A DNA stretch of 64,000 bases from Allomuricauda sp. TY007 (GCF_010468565.1 NZ_WUEG01000004.1:124001-188000); one strand, 5' to 3'; numbered from the stretch's first letter, positions 6,861-16,525 are shown. Notes: generated by a model from the letters alone, not told the origin. A program made the numbers and translations.

Positions 6861-8834
6861 TTAGGAAAGTACGCGGTTCAATTTCGCGTTCAACAATTTA
6901 TTAAGCTGGAGATAATTCATTATTTCTTCCAAAACTTCCGTATTATCGCCTTGGCTATCTTGAGTTCGCTCCTTAAGTTTTTCTATACGATTTTTTATCA
7001 AATTGCAGCGAAGAGTAAGAATGGTCTCGCCCACCAATTGAGCAACGCCTATCTGCTTCTCTTTTGGATAGATGTCCCGTCGTTCCCAATCATGTAAAAC
7101 ATATTGTTCCTCTTCCATTAAAATGGAGGACACTTGTGAGACGGTTTCTTGGTCCAGATCGGATAAAAAAGTACTTATCGAAAAATCAGCATCTTCATTA
7201 AGTTTTTCAATCAATTTGTAGTAAATCGTTTTGAATTGCTCGTTGGATAGTTCAATTTCATCATCCTGAAGATCCAAATATACCTTTTCATACACTTTCG
7301 CCTCCACAACCTCGGGCTCCAGCACCAATTCGCCCTCTTCATTTTCTTTGAGCACCAAATCCTCGAATTCCTGTTTTTGGTCTCCATATAGCAAAAGAAC
7401 TTCGATGATCTTACGCTCCAACTCATACTGAACATCCACCTTTTCCACCACGGCATCGTTCTTGACAACTTCGAAGGCCTTTTGCTCTTTCTTTACTTTT
7501 TTAGAGGCTTCCGTCTGATGTTTTTTATCAATCTGAGCCAAGGTATTGTAGAGTACATCTTCAGAAATTTGCATAATCTTTGCACATTCCTGAACATATA
7601 TTTCCTGACGGATACGATCGGGAATCTTACTGATGCTATTTACGATATCCCTAACCGTATCAGCTCTTTTTATAGGGTCATTGGCTGCCTCTTTTGCCAA
7701 CAAAGAGGTTTTGAACTGGATAAAGTCTTTGGAATTCTCTTGAAGATAAAGCACTACATCCTCGTACGTATTGTTTTTGGCAAAACTATCCGGGTCCTCA
7801 CCTTCTGGAAAGGTACAGACCTTCACATTCATACCTTGCTCCAAAATTAGGTCGATACCACGGAGCGATGCACGCAATCCCGCCGCATCCCCATCGAACA
7901 GGACCGTAATATTTTTGGTGAGCCTATTGATCAAACGAATCTGCTCGGAGGTCAATGCCGTTCCACTGGATGACACCACATTTTCCACTCCCCGCTGGTA
8001 CATTTGAATAACATCGGTATAACCTTCCACCAAAAGACAATTGTTCTCTTTGGCAATGGCCTGCTTGGCATAATAGATACCATAAAGCACCTTGCTCTTA
8101 TGGTAGATCTCGCTTTCGGGCGAGTTTAAATATTTGGCCGCCTTTTTGTCGTTGGTCAATATTCGTCCACCAAATCCAAGTACCCGCCCACTCATGGAAT
8201 GTATGGGAAACATAACCCTTCCCTTAAATCTATCGAACGTTCGATTTTCGCCTCCACCTTTCTCCTTAACAATGGTAAGACCGGTTTTCTCCAAAAACTC
8301 CAATTTGTAACCTTTGCCCAATGCCTCTTTGGTAAAGGCCTCCCACTCATCCAAACTATACCCCAGTCCAAACTTCTTTATCGTCTCATCGGTGAAGCCG
8401 CGTTCTTTAAAATAAGTCAGTCCAATGGCTTTGCCGGGTTCACTGTTCCATAGTGTTTCGGTAAAAAACTTTTGTGCATACTCGGAGACCAAATACATGC
8501 TTTCCCGCTCATTGGCCTGCTCCTTTTGCTCATCTGTCTGTTCGGTTTCCTCTACCTCAATGTTATACTTTTTTGCCAAGTATTTAATGGCCTCAGGATA
8601 GGTAAAGTGCTCATGTTCCATTAAAAAAGCCACCACATTGCCCCCTTTTCCGCTACTAAAATCCTTCCAGATTTGCTTAACGGGCGAAACCATAAAGCTA
8701 GGAGTGCGTTCATCCGTAAAAGGGCTCAGCCCCTTAAAGTTGGACCCTGACTTCTTCAATTGTACAAAATCGCCGATTACCTCCTCCAGCCGGGCGGTTT
8801 CATATACTTGGTCTATGGTAGTTTTTGAAATCAA
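6861..8834 (-). CDS. dnaG: DNA primase DnaG lacking zinc ligands
   Basis: This 657-residue primase makes RNA primers at the replication fork. The TOPRIM core is clear (LLVEGYTDVI near 259-268, LFDGDAAGLRA near 306-316), followed by a C-terminal helicase-interaction region. The N-terminal domain keeps the primase fold motif (SPFTDERTPSFMVS) but all four usual CHCC zinc ligands are replaced, by Ser37, Thr40, Asp58 and Ser61. The start codon is TTG: an in-frame TAA lies four codons upstream and no ATG is available. The gene is convergent with the response regulator gene and divergent from the S15 peptidase gene. Confidence 0.95.
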   Translation of the reverse strand: MISKTTIDQVYETARLEEVIGDFVQLKKSGSNFKGLSPFTDERTPSFMVSPVKQIWKDFSSGKGGNVVAFLMEHEHFTYPEAIKYLAKKYNIEVEETEQTDEQKEQANERESMYLVSEYAQKFFTETLWNSEPGKAIGLTYFKERGFTDETIKKFGLGYSLDEWEAFTKEALGKGYKLEFLEKTGLTIVKEKGGGENRTFDRFKGRVMFPIHSMSGRVLGFGGRILTNDKKAAKYLNSPESEIYHKSKVLYGIYYAKQAIAKENNCLLVEGYTDVIQMYQRGVENVVSSSGTALTSEQIRLINRLTKNITVLFDGDAAGLRASLRGIDLILEQGMNVKVCTFPEGEDPDSFAKNNTYEDVVLYLQENSKDFIQFKTSLLAKEAANDPIKRADTVRDIVNSISKIPDRIRQEIYVQECAKIMQISEDVLYNTLAQIDKKHQTEASKKVKKEQKAFEVVKNDAVVEKVDVQYELERKIIEVLLLYGDQKQEFEDLVLKENEEGELVLEPEVVEAKVYEKVYLDLQDDEIELSNEQFKTIYYKLIEKLNEDADFSISTFLSDLDQETVSQVSSILMEEEQYVLHDWERRDIYPKEKQIGVAQLVGETILTLRCNLIKNRIEKLKERTQDSQGDNTEVLEEIMNYLQLNKLLNAKLNRVLS

Positions 8835-9053
8835 GGCGTTCTTTTAAAATAGCTGTTAAAGATAATAAACCACTACTGATTTAAAATCCATAGTTTTTGA
8901 TAAAGTACAATTTCTTGCCACTCACTCCTTACCTTTAATTGGATAATAAAAACAAAGTTTAGGTGAATCGGAAATTCAAATCCCTATTTAAGATTTATTA
9001 TCTTAGAAGCACATTCCACAATAACAGGGAATATTTTTTAAAACAAGGATTGT

Positions 9054-10877
9054 ATGATGAAAAGAGCATCACGTAAAATTTGGATACTGAGCATATTTTT
9101 AATGGCCTTTATACTGGTCGCCCAAGGTCAAATAGCAAAAAAAGCATCTCCTATTTTTGAAAATGGAGAGGCCCAAGTAGTAGAAGCTTTTTCCGACCCA
9201 AGTACATGGATACGTCATGATCTTTGGGTAGAAACCACTTTTGATTCGGATGGTGACGGTAAACTAGATCGTATGCATGTGGATGTGACACGCCCGGAAC
9301 AAACGGACTCCAAAAACCTGAAACTTCCTGTTATTTACGAATCCAGCCCGTACTATGCAGGAACCGCTGGTTTGGATAAAGGAATTTTTTGGGATGTGAA
9401 GCACGAACTCGGTGAATCTGGGGAACCTCGTAAACACCCGAACGTAACACGTATAGGAGAGCGTCCCATAATTTCGAATTCTCAAGTAAGGACTTGGGTA
9501 CCAAGAGGCTATATTGTGGTCCACTCCTCTTCTCCGGGCACCGGGCTTTCCGATGGTGCCCCGACCGTTGGTGGCGACAACGAATCCCTAGCTCCAAAAG
9601 CAGTGATAGATTGGCTCAATGGAAGAGCAAAAGGCTATACCGAACGTAATGGTGATAAAGAAGTAAAGGCCTATTGGTCCACGGGAAAAGTGGGCATGAC
9701 GGGAACTTCTTACAACGGTACCATCCCCCTAGCTGCGGCCACAACCGGGGTTGAAGGTCTGGAAGCCATTATCCCCATTGCGCCCAATACTTCGTATTAT
9801 CATTATTACCGCTCCAATGGATTGGTACGTTCTCCCGGTGGCTATTTAGGTGAGGACATTGATGTGCTATACGATTTTATCCATAGTGGTGATGAGTCCA
9901 AAAGAGCAAGAAACAACAAAGTGATACGCGATACCGAAATGAAAAACGGACAGGACCGTGTTACAGGAGATTACAACGATTTTTGGGCCGAACGGGATTA
10001 CCTCAACGATATGAAACCCATGAAAGCAGCGCTTTTGATGGCACATGGATTCAACGACTGGAACGTAATGCCGGAGCATAGCTATCGAATCTATAAGAAA
10101 GCTAAAGAAATGGGATTGCCCGTACAGATTTATTACCACCAAAACGGACACGGTGGGCCACCTCCAATTTCCATGATGAACCGGTGGTTCACACGTTACC
10201 TATATGGCATTGAAAATGGTGTGGAAAAAGAGCCCAAGGCATGGATCGTTCGCGAAAATGATAAAAAAGATAACCCGACACCTTACAAGGATTATCCCAA
10301 TCCAGAGGCTAAGGACATACAATTGTTCTTGACCAAAGGAGCCCCTGAAAAAGGACAGCTGACCACCAACAAACCCAAAAATCAAGGAACTGAAACCTTG
10401 GTTGACAATTACTCCTTTTCTGGATCCAGTTTGGCACAAGCAGAAACCACAAAGCATAGATTGCTGTATGTCACCGAACCTTTAACAGCGGATGTACACA
10501 TTTCCGGAGTGCCTAAAATCAAGATTAAATTGGCCAGCAACAAACCCGCTGCCAATTTATCTGTCTGGTTGGTATCCTTGCCTTGGAACGATGGCTTCAA
10601 CACCAAAATTACGGACAACATTATTACACGTGGATGGGCCGACCCTCAAAACCATAGTTCATTAACAGAGAGCAAGCCTTTGATTCCCAATAAATTTTAC
10701 GAAATGGAATTTGAATTGATGCCTGATGACCAAATCATTCCCAAAGGCCAACAAATTGGATTGATGATTTTTTCAAGTGATAAAGAGTTCACACTTTGGC
10801 CCGAACCGGGAACAGAGCTCTCAGTGGATTTGGATGGTACTGAACTTACATTGCCTGTAGTGGGAGGTAAATTATGA
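9054..10877 (+). CDS. Secreted Xaa-Pro dipeptidyl-peptidase-like hydrolase (S15, CocE/NonD)
   Basis: This 607-residue protein has a signal peptide (hydrophobic residues 10-24, cleavage near AQGQ) and is probably periplasmic. The S15/CocE catalytic domain has Ser219 in GTSYNG, Asp335 in GFNDWNV and His366 in NGHGG, followed by the family's C-terminal jelly-roll domain (about 410-607). DSDGDG at residues 64-69, just after the mature N-terminus, resembles a calcium-binding loop. X-prolyl dipeptidyl aminopeptidase is the most likely activity; other CocE-type esterases are possible. Two alternative ATGs are adjacent (9054 and 9057). Confidence 0.85.
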   Translation: MMKRASRKIWILSIFLMAFILVAQGQIAKKASPIFENGEAQVVEAFSDPSTWIRHDLWVETTFDSDGDGKLDRMHVDVTRPEQTDSKNLKLPVIYESSPYYAGTAGLDKGIFWDVKHELGESGEPRKHPNVTRIGERPIISNSQVRTWVPRGYIVVHSSSPGTGLSDGAPTVGGDNESLAPKAVIDWLNGRAKGYTERNGDKEVKAYWSTGKVGMTGTSYNGTIPLAAATTGVEGLEAIIPIAPNTSYYHYYRSNGLVRSPGGYLGEDIDVLYDFIHSGDESKRARNNKVIRDTEMKNGQDRVTGDYNDFWAERDYLNDMKPMKAALLMAHGFNDWNVMPEHSYRIYKKAKEMGLPVQIYYHQNGHGGPPPISMMNRWFTRYLYGIENGVEKEPKAWIVRENDKKDNPTPYKDYPNPEAKDIQLFLTKGAPEKGQLTTNKPKNQGTETLVDNYSFSGSSLAQAETTKHRLLYVTEPLTADVHISGVPKIKIKLASNKPAANLSVWLVSLPWNDGFNTKITDNIITRGWADPQNHSSLTESKPLIPNKFYEMEFELMPDDQIIPKGQQIGLMIFSSDKEFTLWPEPGTELSVDLDGTELTLPVVGGKL

Positions 10878-11191
10878 TTCAAAATCGGGTATAATTGACC
10901 AAAATTATGTAGCTTATAAAAACTGATATGTGTGTTTAGGTAGAATAACATTCACCCTAAAGACATAAAAATTTTGATAATTTATGGCACAATAGAATAC
11001 CAGACCCAAAAAATATTGAGGTTTATGGAAATTTTTCTTCAAACAGAAAACCATCAAATGGTTTTTGCAAATAGTGTTGAAGACTCTCCATCTACGAAGA
11101 ATTTTGAGATTGTATTTATTGATAGCTCAGCCATATCAGCAAATACAATATGGTAAAAAGGAATAAAAAGTTTAAAACATAATCTACACAC
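10878..11191. other. AT-rich intergenic gap, nothing convincing
   Basis: This 314-base gap follows the S15 peptidase gene. I see no terminator, promoter of good quality or RNA structure. A 60-codon open frame at 10974-11156 has no recognisable composition or homology, with no start signal. Confidence 0.5.
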
Positions 11192-11500
11192 ATGGACAAA
11201 CATAGTTTCGACACGCTTTCCGAGGCGGTAAACACATTGACCCAAGAGGGTTACAAAGAAGATTTTGAAGCAATGGAAAATTGTATTAAAGCATTATATT
11301 CCAAAAAGGAATACCAACCTGACGATTTGAAAATCATCGATTCCTACCGTTTTGAAGGCATAACGAATCCAGGAGATCAATCCACTGTATTTACCATTGA
11401 GGCCAACGACGGCACAAAAGGGACCATGGTAATGTCCTATAGTGCTTCGTCGGGGCAAAATGATGAACTTATTAAACAGATTCCGTACAAAAAAGATTGA
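11192..11500 (+). CDS. Small conserved protein of Bacteroidota, function unknown
   Basis: This 102-residue soluble protein has the layout of a small family common in Flavobacteria: an N-terminal SFDTLSEAVNTLTQEGYKEDF segment, a middle FRFEG-like segment (SYRFEGITNPGDQS) and a strand with NDGTKGTMV. Members are often labelled phosphoribosylpyrophosphate synthetase in databases, but the protein is far too short and has no PRPP-binding motif, so that name should not be used. Its stop codon directly abuts the stop of the convergent oxygenase gene. Confidence 0.75.
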   Translation: MDKHSFDTLSEAVNTLTQEGYKEDFEAMENCIKALYSKKEYQPDDLKIIDSYRFEGITNPGDQSTVFTIEANDGTKGTMVMSYSASSGQNDELIKQIPYKKD

Positions 11501-12130
11501 TTATACTGATAGTTTTCCTACTGATGAAGGTTGATATAACAACCAACCAGTTAGGCTAAACCTATTTTTATGGGCTTTTAATACAGCATGGGGCACCTCT
11601 GCACTTTTAAATAGCACACAACGGGCAGCCAAGGGCTCTACCAAGAAACTTGTTCCGTCTTTTTCAAAAATTTCCAATTCGCCACCATCGCCAGGTTTCC
11701 AATCATCATTTAAATAAATGATCATGGAAATCATACGGTTGTTCCTGTTCTCGAACTGATCTAAATGTTTATCATAATGGCCGCCCGATGGATAATGGGC
11801 CAAGTGGAATTCATATCCCGATAAACTGAGATAGCAATACCGGTTAAAGATATGCATGGTCTCATCCAATAGATTCCAATACGTTTGCAATTGGGCATCT
11901 CTTTCCCTGTCCAACCAGTACGTAAAATCTCCACGTATTCTGGCATCAATTTGATTATCGGAATGGGCACCTATACCCGCTTCCTTGAAATTGGGGAGCT
12001 TACCAAGAAAAAAAGATTTGATCTCGGCATACAATTCGTCCTTCAAAAAATGGTTGATAATCACATAATCCTTACTGGAGATGTCATCCATCCAGGACAA
12101 CCAATCCTCCAAGTCGTGGTAGGCGTTCAA
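11501..12130 (-). CDS. 2-oxoglutarate/Fe(II)-dependent oxygenase, prolyl 4-hydroxylase-like
   Basis: This 209-residue protein has the double-stranded beta-helix signature of prolyl 4-hydroxylase-like oxygenases: Tyr119 and the HxD pair His122/Asp124, the distal His181, and Arg190 for 2-oxoglutarate in HKNRFSLTGW. All iron and co-substrate ligands are present, so an active hydroxylase is expected; the substrate (a protein side chain or a small molecule) is unknown. The start is TTG, with no in-frame ATG before the next upstream stop. No signal peptide is present. Confidence 0.85.
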   Translation of the reverse strand: MNAYHDLEDWLSWMDDISSKDYVIINHFLKDELYAEIKSFFLGKLPNFKEAGIGAHSDNQIDARIRGDFTYWLDRERDAQLQTYWNLLDETMHIFNRYCYLSLSGYEFHLAHYPSGGHYDKHLDQFENRNNRMISMIIYLNDDWKPGDGGELEIFEKDGTSFLVEPLAARCVLFKSAEVPHAVLKAHKNRFSLTGWLLYQPSSVGKLSV

Positions 12131-12468
12131 TGTTTCATAAATGTGGGCGAATGTAGAAAATATTTAAAAACGAAAATCATTTTTCTTCATTCATACAGGA
12201 AAGCTATAACTTTGATGCCAATAATTTTAACCTGTTGTGCATTTTTCTATTTTACCTTTACTATTATTGGCTATGGCCATAATATGTTAAAATAGCATAG
12301 GTTTTCGTCACCCTGAATTTATTTCAGGGTCTCATTTTATGAGTATTGGATGAAAATATGTGATGGGATGCTGAAACCTGCCTTTGCCGGCAGGCAGGCG
12401 AGTTCAGCATGACGCATTTTCCAATAGATAGTTGCTCCAAAATGCACAACAAGCAATTTTAGTTTTAA
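12131..12468. other. Intergenic gap holding a MITE-like palindromic element
   Basis: This 338-base gap separates the divergent oxygenase and zinc-ribbon genes. Its left part (12131-12305) is AT-rich and presumably holds the oxygenase promoter, though no TAnnTTTG box was found. The right part is occupied by the element at 12306-12414. The zinc-ribbon start follows about 55 bases later. Confidence 0.5.
12306..12414. repeat. MITE-like element bounded by CGTCA...TGACG
   Basis: The element runs from CGTCA (12306-12310) to TGACG (12410-12414). It holds two hairpins: a left one, CCCTGAA...TTCAGGG, and a right one, TGCTGAA...TTCAGCA. Inside the right hairpin's loop sits a GC-rich 22-base palindrome (12377-12398, CCTGCC...GGCAGG). 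The same outline is found at 60539-60640, and the same 22-base palindrome, with two differences, at 27188-27209. No coding capacity is present. Confidence 0.65.
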
Positions 12469-12711
12469 ATGATACTTTTTTTCGGAACAAGACCAGGCAA
12501 AAAGGAAACCAAAGCGCTTCCAAACGTTAGCTGTCCTTATTGTCACCAAACCGGGACATTGACAGCGGTGGCGCAGCCCAACTATGCACATCTGTTCTGG
12601 ATTCCTCTCTTTACCATCAACAATGTGAGATACGCGGAATGTTCGCATTGCAGAAAAGTGTACTACAAAGAGGAGTTTACCCCAGAAATGGAAAGGGCGT
12701 TATCCAAATAA
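12469..12711 (+). CDS. Small zinc-ribbon protein
   Basis: This 80-residue protein has two CxxC knuckles, CPYC at residues 22-25 and CSHC at 58-61, separated by a hydrophobic segment (HLFWIPLFTINN) typical of the zinc_ribbon_15 type of small proteins. Such proteins are widespread and uncharacterised; the hydrophobic stretch may contact a membrane. It has an ATG start after the palindromic element and is convergent with the outer-membrane protein gene. Function cannot be assigned. Confidence 0.75.
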   Translation: MILFFGTRPGKKETKALPNVSCPYCHQTGTLTAVAQPNYAHLFWIPLFTINNVRYAECSHCRKVYYKEEFTPEMERALSK

Positions 12712-12761
12712 AAAAACGGCCAGAAAAATCCTGACCGCATTTCTTGAAGGTTCAAAAATGG

Positions 12762-13832
12762 TTAAATATCGAACCGAAGGCCTAATGATATGTTGTTCTG
12801 CTTTACATCCGCATCTTTAAAAATGGGATTTAGGTCATATTTTAAATAAAGTAGTACCCCATCAAACCCCATATATCCACTCACACCATAAATTAGGTCA
12901 CTGCTGTTGTAATCCCTTTTAAGTTTGTCCTTTACATTTTCACCATCTCTATTATATTTTAATTTTTGACGGGTTCCCAAGCTAAAGCCACCATAACCCC
13001 CAAAACCTAACCTAAACTGATTACGTATGGAGTAACGCATAGTTCGTTCTGTTTTCTTTAGGCGAGATGGACCTACCTCAAAATGTACTGGAAATACAAG
13101 ATTGTCCATTCTAAATTTAGATTTATCCAAATCGTATTCAAACTCTTCCAAAACAGTTTGGTCACCCTCTTGTACAAAGATTCGATTCCCATCTGGCTTT
13201 AAACCATTAAACTGAAATGAAAATCCGTAATTAAAACGTAACCAATTGGAATTTTTAAAAACTCTGGTCCGCCATTGCCAACCCATTTCAAAAAAACGGC
13301 TTCCCCCAATTTTATAGGGCGAGTCATTCAACGATTGCCCCTCGATCAACGCATTGTTCAGACCAATGGCCATTACAAAATCGGAATAGGTGCGTCTGTC
13401 ATATTTTATTTCTTTTTTCCATCTTTTGGAATTAAAGGTAACGGCAGGCTTACCATCAATAAGCAGTCCTATACGCACTCTGTCTCCCTCTAGGGTATCC
13501 AACTCGGTCAACATGAGCACCTCGCCCTCATTGCGTTCCAACCAAGCAATCTTGTTCTCGATAATGGCAACTCGGTTCTCAATATTTAAAGCTCGCCGTT
13601 TGGCAGCTTCCTCTTTTAAGGTTTTGGCCTCGCTTTCAGAAATATCGCCATCCTCCAATCGTTGATTGATATCCTTAACCTCGAACTTAAGGGCTTCTTT
13701 CTCCTGTTCTATGATACGCTGCTTTTCAACTTTCAACGCCTCAATTTTCTTTTGATAGTCCTCCTGCCCAAAAGCTATATGGGAAACTAAGAACAAGAAT
13801 AACACTGCTGAATAAAATGTAATTGTCTTCAT
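12762..13832 (-). CDS. Outer-membrane beta-barrel protein with N-terminal coiled coil
   Basis: The 356-residue product has a signal peptide (residues 1-22, AFGQ), a charged coiled coil (about 25-98, rich in K, E and heptad leucines and isoleucines) and a C-terminal part of alternating amphipathic strands ending in SLGLRFDI, an aromatic-ended strand typical of outer-membrane barrels. It is therefore predicted to sit in the outer membrane with a periplasmic coiled coil. It lies downstream of, and in the same direction as, the ECF sigma and anti-sigma genes, and could be part of that regulon. No specific family was recognised. Confidence 0.7.
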   Translation of the reverse strand: MKTITFYSAVLFLFLVSHIAFGQEDYQKKIEALKVEKQRIIEQEKEALKFEVKDINQRLEDGDISESEAKTLKEEAAKRRALNIENRVAIIENKIAWLERNEGEVLMLTELDTLEGDRVRIGLLIDGKPAVTFNSKRWKKEIKYDRRTYSDFVMAIGLNNALIEGQSLNDSPYKIGGSRFFEMGWQWRTRVFKNSNWLRFNYGFSFQFNGLKPDGNRIFVQEGDQTVLEEFEYDLDKSKFRMDNLVFPVHFEVGPSRLKKTERTMRYSIRNQFRLGFGGYGGFSLGTRQKLKYNRDGENVKDKLKRDYNSSDLIYGVSGYMGFDGVLLYLKYDLNPIFKDADVKQNNISLGLRFDI

Positions 13833-13917
13833 GATTGTTTTGGATTATAAACCTCCCTCCTTCCCGCCCGTTTTGGACAGGAAGTTGTAGAAGGCTTGTT
13901 TTGATTGATGAATAATT

Positions 13918-14643
13918 TTATTGATTTCGGTCTGCCACCGCGGTACGTAGTTTTAGGTAACCTGATTTTAACGCATCAAAGATTTGGTCCCGGAACGATT
14001 CGTCCAGCTCATCCTCCACCTCGGCCAGCAGGGACATGGCATCCACAGAACCACTTTCGGAAAATAACTTATCGGTCAAAATCTGTCGCTGTGCCGCCCT
14101 TAAAAGTGAATCCACTTCCGCATCGGAAACATCTCGCTGTGCGGTTTCCATAAGCTCTACTTGTGCCACTACTTCCCCTACCTTTTGCGCAATTAATTTA
14201 TTTGAGTTTATTATAACCTCGTCTTGCAATGGCTGTTTTACTTCCTGTTCGGCAACTGCTGCTTTGGAAATCGACTCTTTTGGACTGAATTCCTCCGTTT
14301 TTTCTGGTGTAACCGATTCAAGCCCTGTCTCCACAACCTCGGTTTGTTCCTCCTGTACAAATTCTTTGACAACTTTATGCTCTGGTTCGATTTCTTTGGC
14401 CGTTTTGGTATCGGTTTCCACTACCTGTATTTGTTCCGCCTCAGGATTATCCTTGGCAAAAAAGAAGATTGATACGAATACAATGCCCACAACACTTGCA
14501 GCAATGGCGTACGGGAACCAAGTATTCTTTTTTCTTGGTGATGGCTCCTTAACTTGCAAAGCGATTTTGTCCCAAGCATTCGCTGACGGGGCAATGGTTC
14601 GTTCCTTCAACTTCTCCTTGATATGTTTTTCCAACTTATCCAT
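13918..14643 (-). CDS. Probable anti-sigma factor, single-pass membrane protein
   Basis: This 241-residue protein has a short N-terminal cytoplasmic part (1-40, KLKERTIAPSANAWDKI), one membrane segment (about 45-63) and a long acidic, Glu- and Val-rich extracytoplasmic tail. The gene starts five bases after the stop of the ECF sigma gene, the standard sigma/anti-sigma arrangement in Bacteroidota. The NAWDKI motif is often seen at the N-terminus of such regulators in this group. No zinc anti-sigma HxxxCxxC motif is present, so the mechanism is unclear. Confidence 0.65.
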   Translation of the reverse strand: MDKLEKHIKEKLKERTIAPSANAWDKIALQVKEPSPRKKNTWFPYAIAASVVGIVFVSIFFFAKDNPEAEQIQVVETDTKTAKEIEPEHKVVKEFVQEEQTEVVETGLESVTPEKTEEFSPKESISKAAVAEQEVKQPLQDEVIINSNKLIAQKVGEVVAQVELMETAQRDVSDAEVDSLLRAAQRQILTDKLFSESGSVDAMSLLAEVEDELDESFRDQIFDALKSGYLKLRTAVADRNQ

Positions 14644-14648
14644 ACCCG

Positions 14649-15224
14649 CTACTTTTTACTCGCCGATTTTGATTTAGGCGACATTCCGTTTAAACTTAAA
14701 TTCTCTTGAAGCATCTTTCTGGCTTTGAACAATTGCGATTTTGAAGTTCCTTCGGATATTTCCAACAGCTCTGCAATCTCCTTGTGTCCGTAACCTTCTA
14801 TGGCGTAAAGCAAAAACACTGCTTTGTAGCCTTCTGGCAATTCATCAATAAGGTATTGCACATATTCCACATCCAAGAGATCATCATTTCCAGATGAAAC
14901 CTCTCCGTTCACTTCCAGAGCATCATCATCATAAACCACAAATTGCCTTTTACGCAAATACGAAATACTTTCTCGTACCATTATCGTTCTGATCCAACCT
15001 TCTAAACTCCCTTTATGTTGATAGGAACCTAAATGCTTAAATACCTTGACAAAACCATTGATCATCACATCCTCCGCAAAATGAAGGTCTTTGATGTATT
15101 GCCTACACACCCCCAACATTTTGGGCGAAAACTTATCGTACAGCAACTTTTGAGCCTGTTGGTCTCCTTTGATTGATTTTTTGATCAATTGTTTTTCGTT
15201 GCTATGTAACGCGATGATCTTCAA
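14649..15224 (-). CDS. ECF-type RNA polymerase sigma factor
   Basis: This 191-residue protein has ECF sigma region 2 (about 25-90, including DKFSPKMLGVCRQYIKDLHFAEDVMINGFVKVF) and region 4 (about 125-175, LPEGYKAVFLLYAIEGYGHKEIAELLEISEGTSKSQL). It directs RNA polymerase to an unknown regulon, probably envelope-related given the neighbouring genes. The start codon is TTG, since no in-frame ATG exists early in the frame. The probable anti-sigma gene follows after five bases. Confidence 0.9.
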   Translation of the reverse strand: MKIIALHSNEKQLIKKSIKGDQQAQKLLYDKFSPKMLGVCRQYIKDLHFAEDVMINGFVKVFKHLGSYQHKGSLEGWIRTIMVRESISYLRKRQFVVYDDDALEVNGEVSSGNDDLLDVEYVQYLIDELPEGYKAVFLLYAIEGYGHKEIAELLEISEGTSKSQLFKARKMLQENLSLNGMSPKSKSASKK

Positions 15225-15333
15225 AGTTTGGTTTATAAAAGTGCTTCTATTTTAATAGACGGGATAAATTCATGAAGGGTTGCCTGAAAATAAAAATTTT
15301 CAGTATTTGTTTGATTTTCAAGTTTTTAAATTT

Positions 15334-16308
15334 TTATTTTTTTCGGTCCACCACGTAATTGACCATAAGTGTGAGGGCACTTTTGTACTCGGAATCGGGA
15401 TAATTGTCCAAAATGGCCAAAGCTTCATCCTTAAACTCCAACATTTTGACCACGGCATAATCCAGTCCACCCCTCTCTTTGACGTACTCGATTACTTCCT
15501 TAACCCTTTTTTTGTCCTTGTTGTGCTTTTTGATGGAGTTGATCAACCACTTCTTCTTATCCTTATCGCTATTGTTCAAGGCATAAATCAAGGGAAGCGT
15601 CATTTTCTGTTCTTTGATATCGATTCCCGTAGGTTTTCCGATTTTCTCTGCACCATAGTCAAAAAGGTCATCTTTGATTTGAAAGGCCATTCCGCAAAGC
15701 TCACCGAACTTCCTAAAGGTTTCCACTTCATCAGAATCGGGTCGAACAGAACAAGCTCCCATACTGCAGCAAGCCGCAATCAAAGTTGCTGTTTTCTGTC
15801 GGATGATGTCGTAGTAAACATCTTCTGTAATATCCAACAATCGTGCTTTTTCAATTTGAAGCAATTCCCCTTCGCTCATATCCCTAACCGCATTGGAAAT
15901 AATATGGAGCAAATCGTAATTCTTATTTTCCAAAGAGACCAAAAGTCCTTTGGAGAAAAGAAAATCACCTACCAAAACAGCAATTTTGTTCTTCCACAAT
16001 GCATTGATGGAGAAAAACCCTCTACGTTTGTTACTATCGTCCACCACATCGTCGTGCACCAAGCTAGCGGTATGGATCAATTCGATAATGGATGCTCCGG
16101 TGTAGGTACGCTCGTTGACCTCGCCATTCAACAATTTGGCGGTCAAAAACACGAACATGGGGCGCATCTGTTTGCCCTTTCTATTTACTATGTAGTAGGT
16201 AATCCTATTGAACAGTGCTACCTTGGAAGACATGGATTTGAGGAATTTTTCCTCAAAAAGCTGCATCTCGGTTTCAATGGGTTCCCTTATCTGCGAAACG
16301 ATTTTCAA
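15334..16308 (-). CDS. ispB: Long-chain all-trans polyprenyl diphosphate synthase
   Basis: This 324-residue isoprenyl synthase has both aspartate-rich motifs: DDVVD at residues 86-90 and DDLFD at 213-217. The small residues upstream of the first motif are compatible with a long-chain product for the menaquinone side chain, as expected in Flavobacteria. It acts at the cytoplasmic face of the inner membrane. The start is TTG; the resulting opening (KIVSQIREPIETEMQLFEEKF) agrees with the family. It is not obviously in an operon. Confidence 0.9.
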   Translation of the reverse strand: MKIVSQIREPIETEMQLFEEKFLKSMSSKVALFNRITYYIVNRKGKQMRPMFVFLTAKLLNGEVNERTYTGASIIELIHTASLVHDDVVDDSNKRRGFFSINALWKNKIAVLVGDFLFSKGLLVSLENKNYDLLHIISNAVRDMSEGELLQIEKARLLDITEDVYYDIIRQKTATLIAACCSMGACSVRPDSDEVETFRKFGELCGMAFQIKDDLFDYGAEKIGKPTGIDIKEQKMTLPLIYALNNSDKDKKKWLINSIKKHNKDKKRVKEVIEYVKERGGLDYAVVKMLEFKDEALAILDNYPDSEYKSALTLMVNYVVDRKK

Positions 16309-16473
16309 CGTAACAGGTGTGGTGTTTGGTTTTGAATGCCTAAAAGTAGGGAAAATGAAAGAGTTGTAGGAATGAAATCGAAGTTTTAAGATACAGTCCT
16401 TACAGTATTGGTGGTTTACAGGGTTTGTTGATGCTTGAACTTGAACTTAACTAACCAAGAGTTCTCGACTGCT

Positions 16474-16497
16474 CCTTCGACTGCGCTCAGGATGACA
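16474..16497. repeat. Dispersed 24-base repeat, copy 1
   Basis: A 24-base sequence beginning CCTTCGACTGCGCTCAGG and ending TGACA lies between ispB and rlmN. It recurs at 45565-45588 with one difference. It has the look of a fragment of a widespread palindromic repeat of the CTGA...TCAG kind found elsewhere in this window. Confidence 0.5.
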
Positions 16498-16525
16498 GCT
16501 CGAACTGACTTCCGACTTCTTAAAC

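Noticed and set aside
10974..11156. A 60-codon open frame in the gap after the S15 peptidase gene
   Set aside because: No family, no promoter, AT-driven composition and no conserved neighbour coupling; treated as chance.
11192..11500. Phosphoribosylpyrophosphate synthetase name for the 102-residue protein
   Set aside because: The protein is about a third of the enzyme's length and has no PRPP-binding loop.
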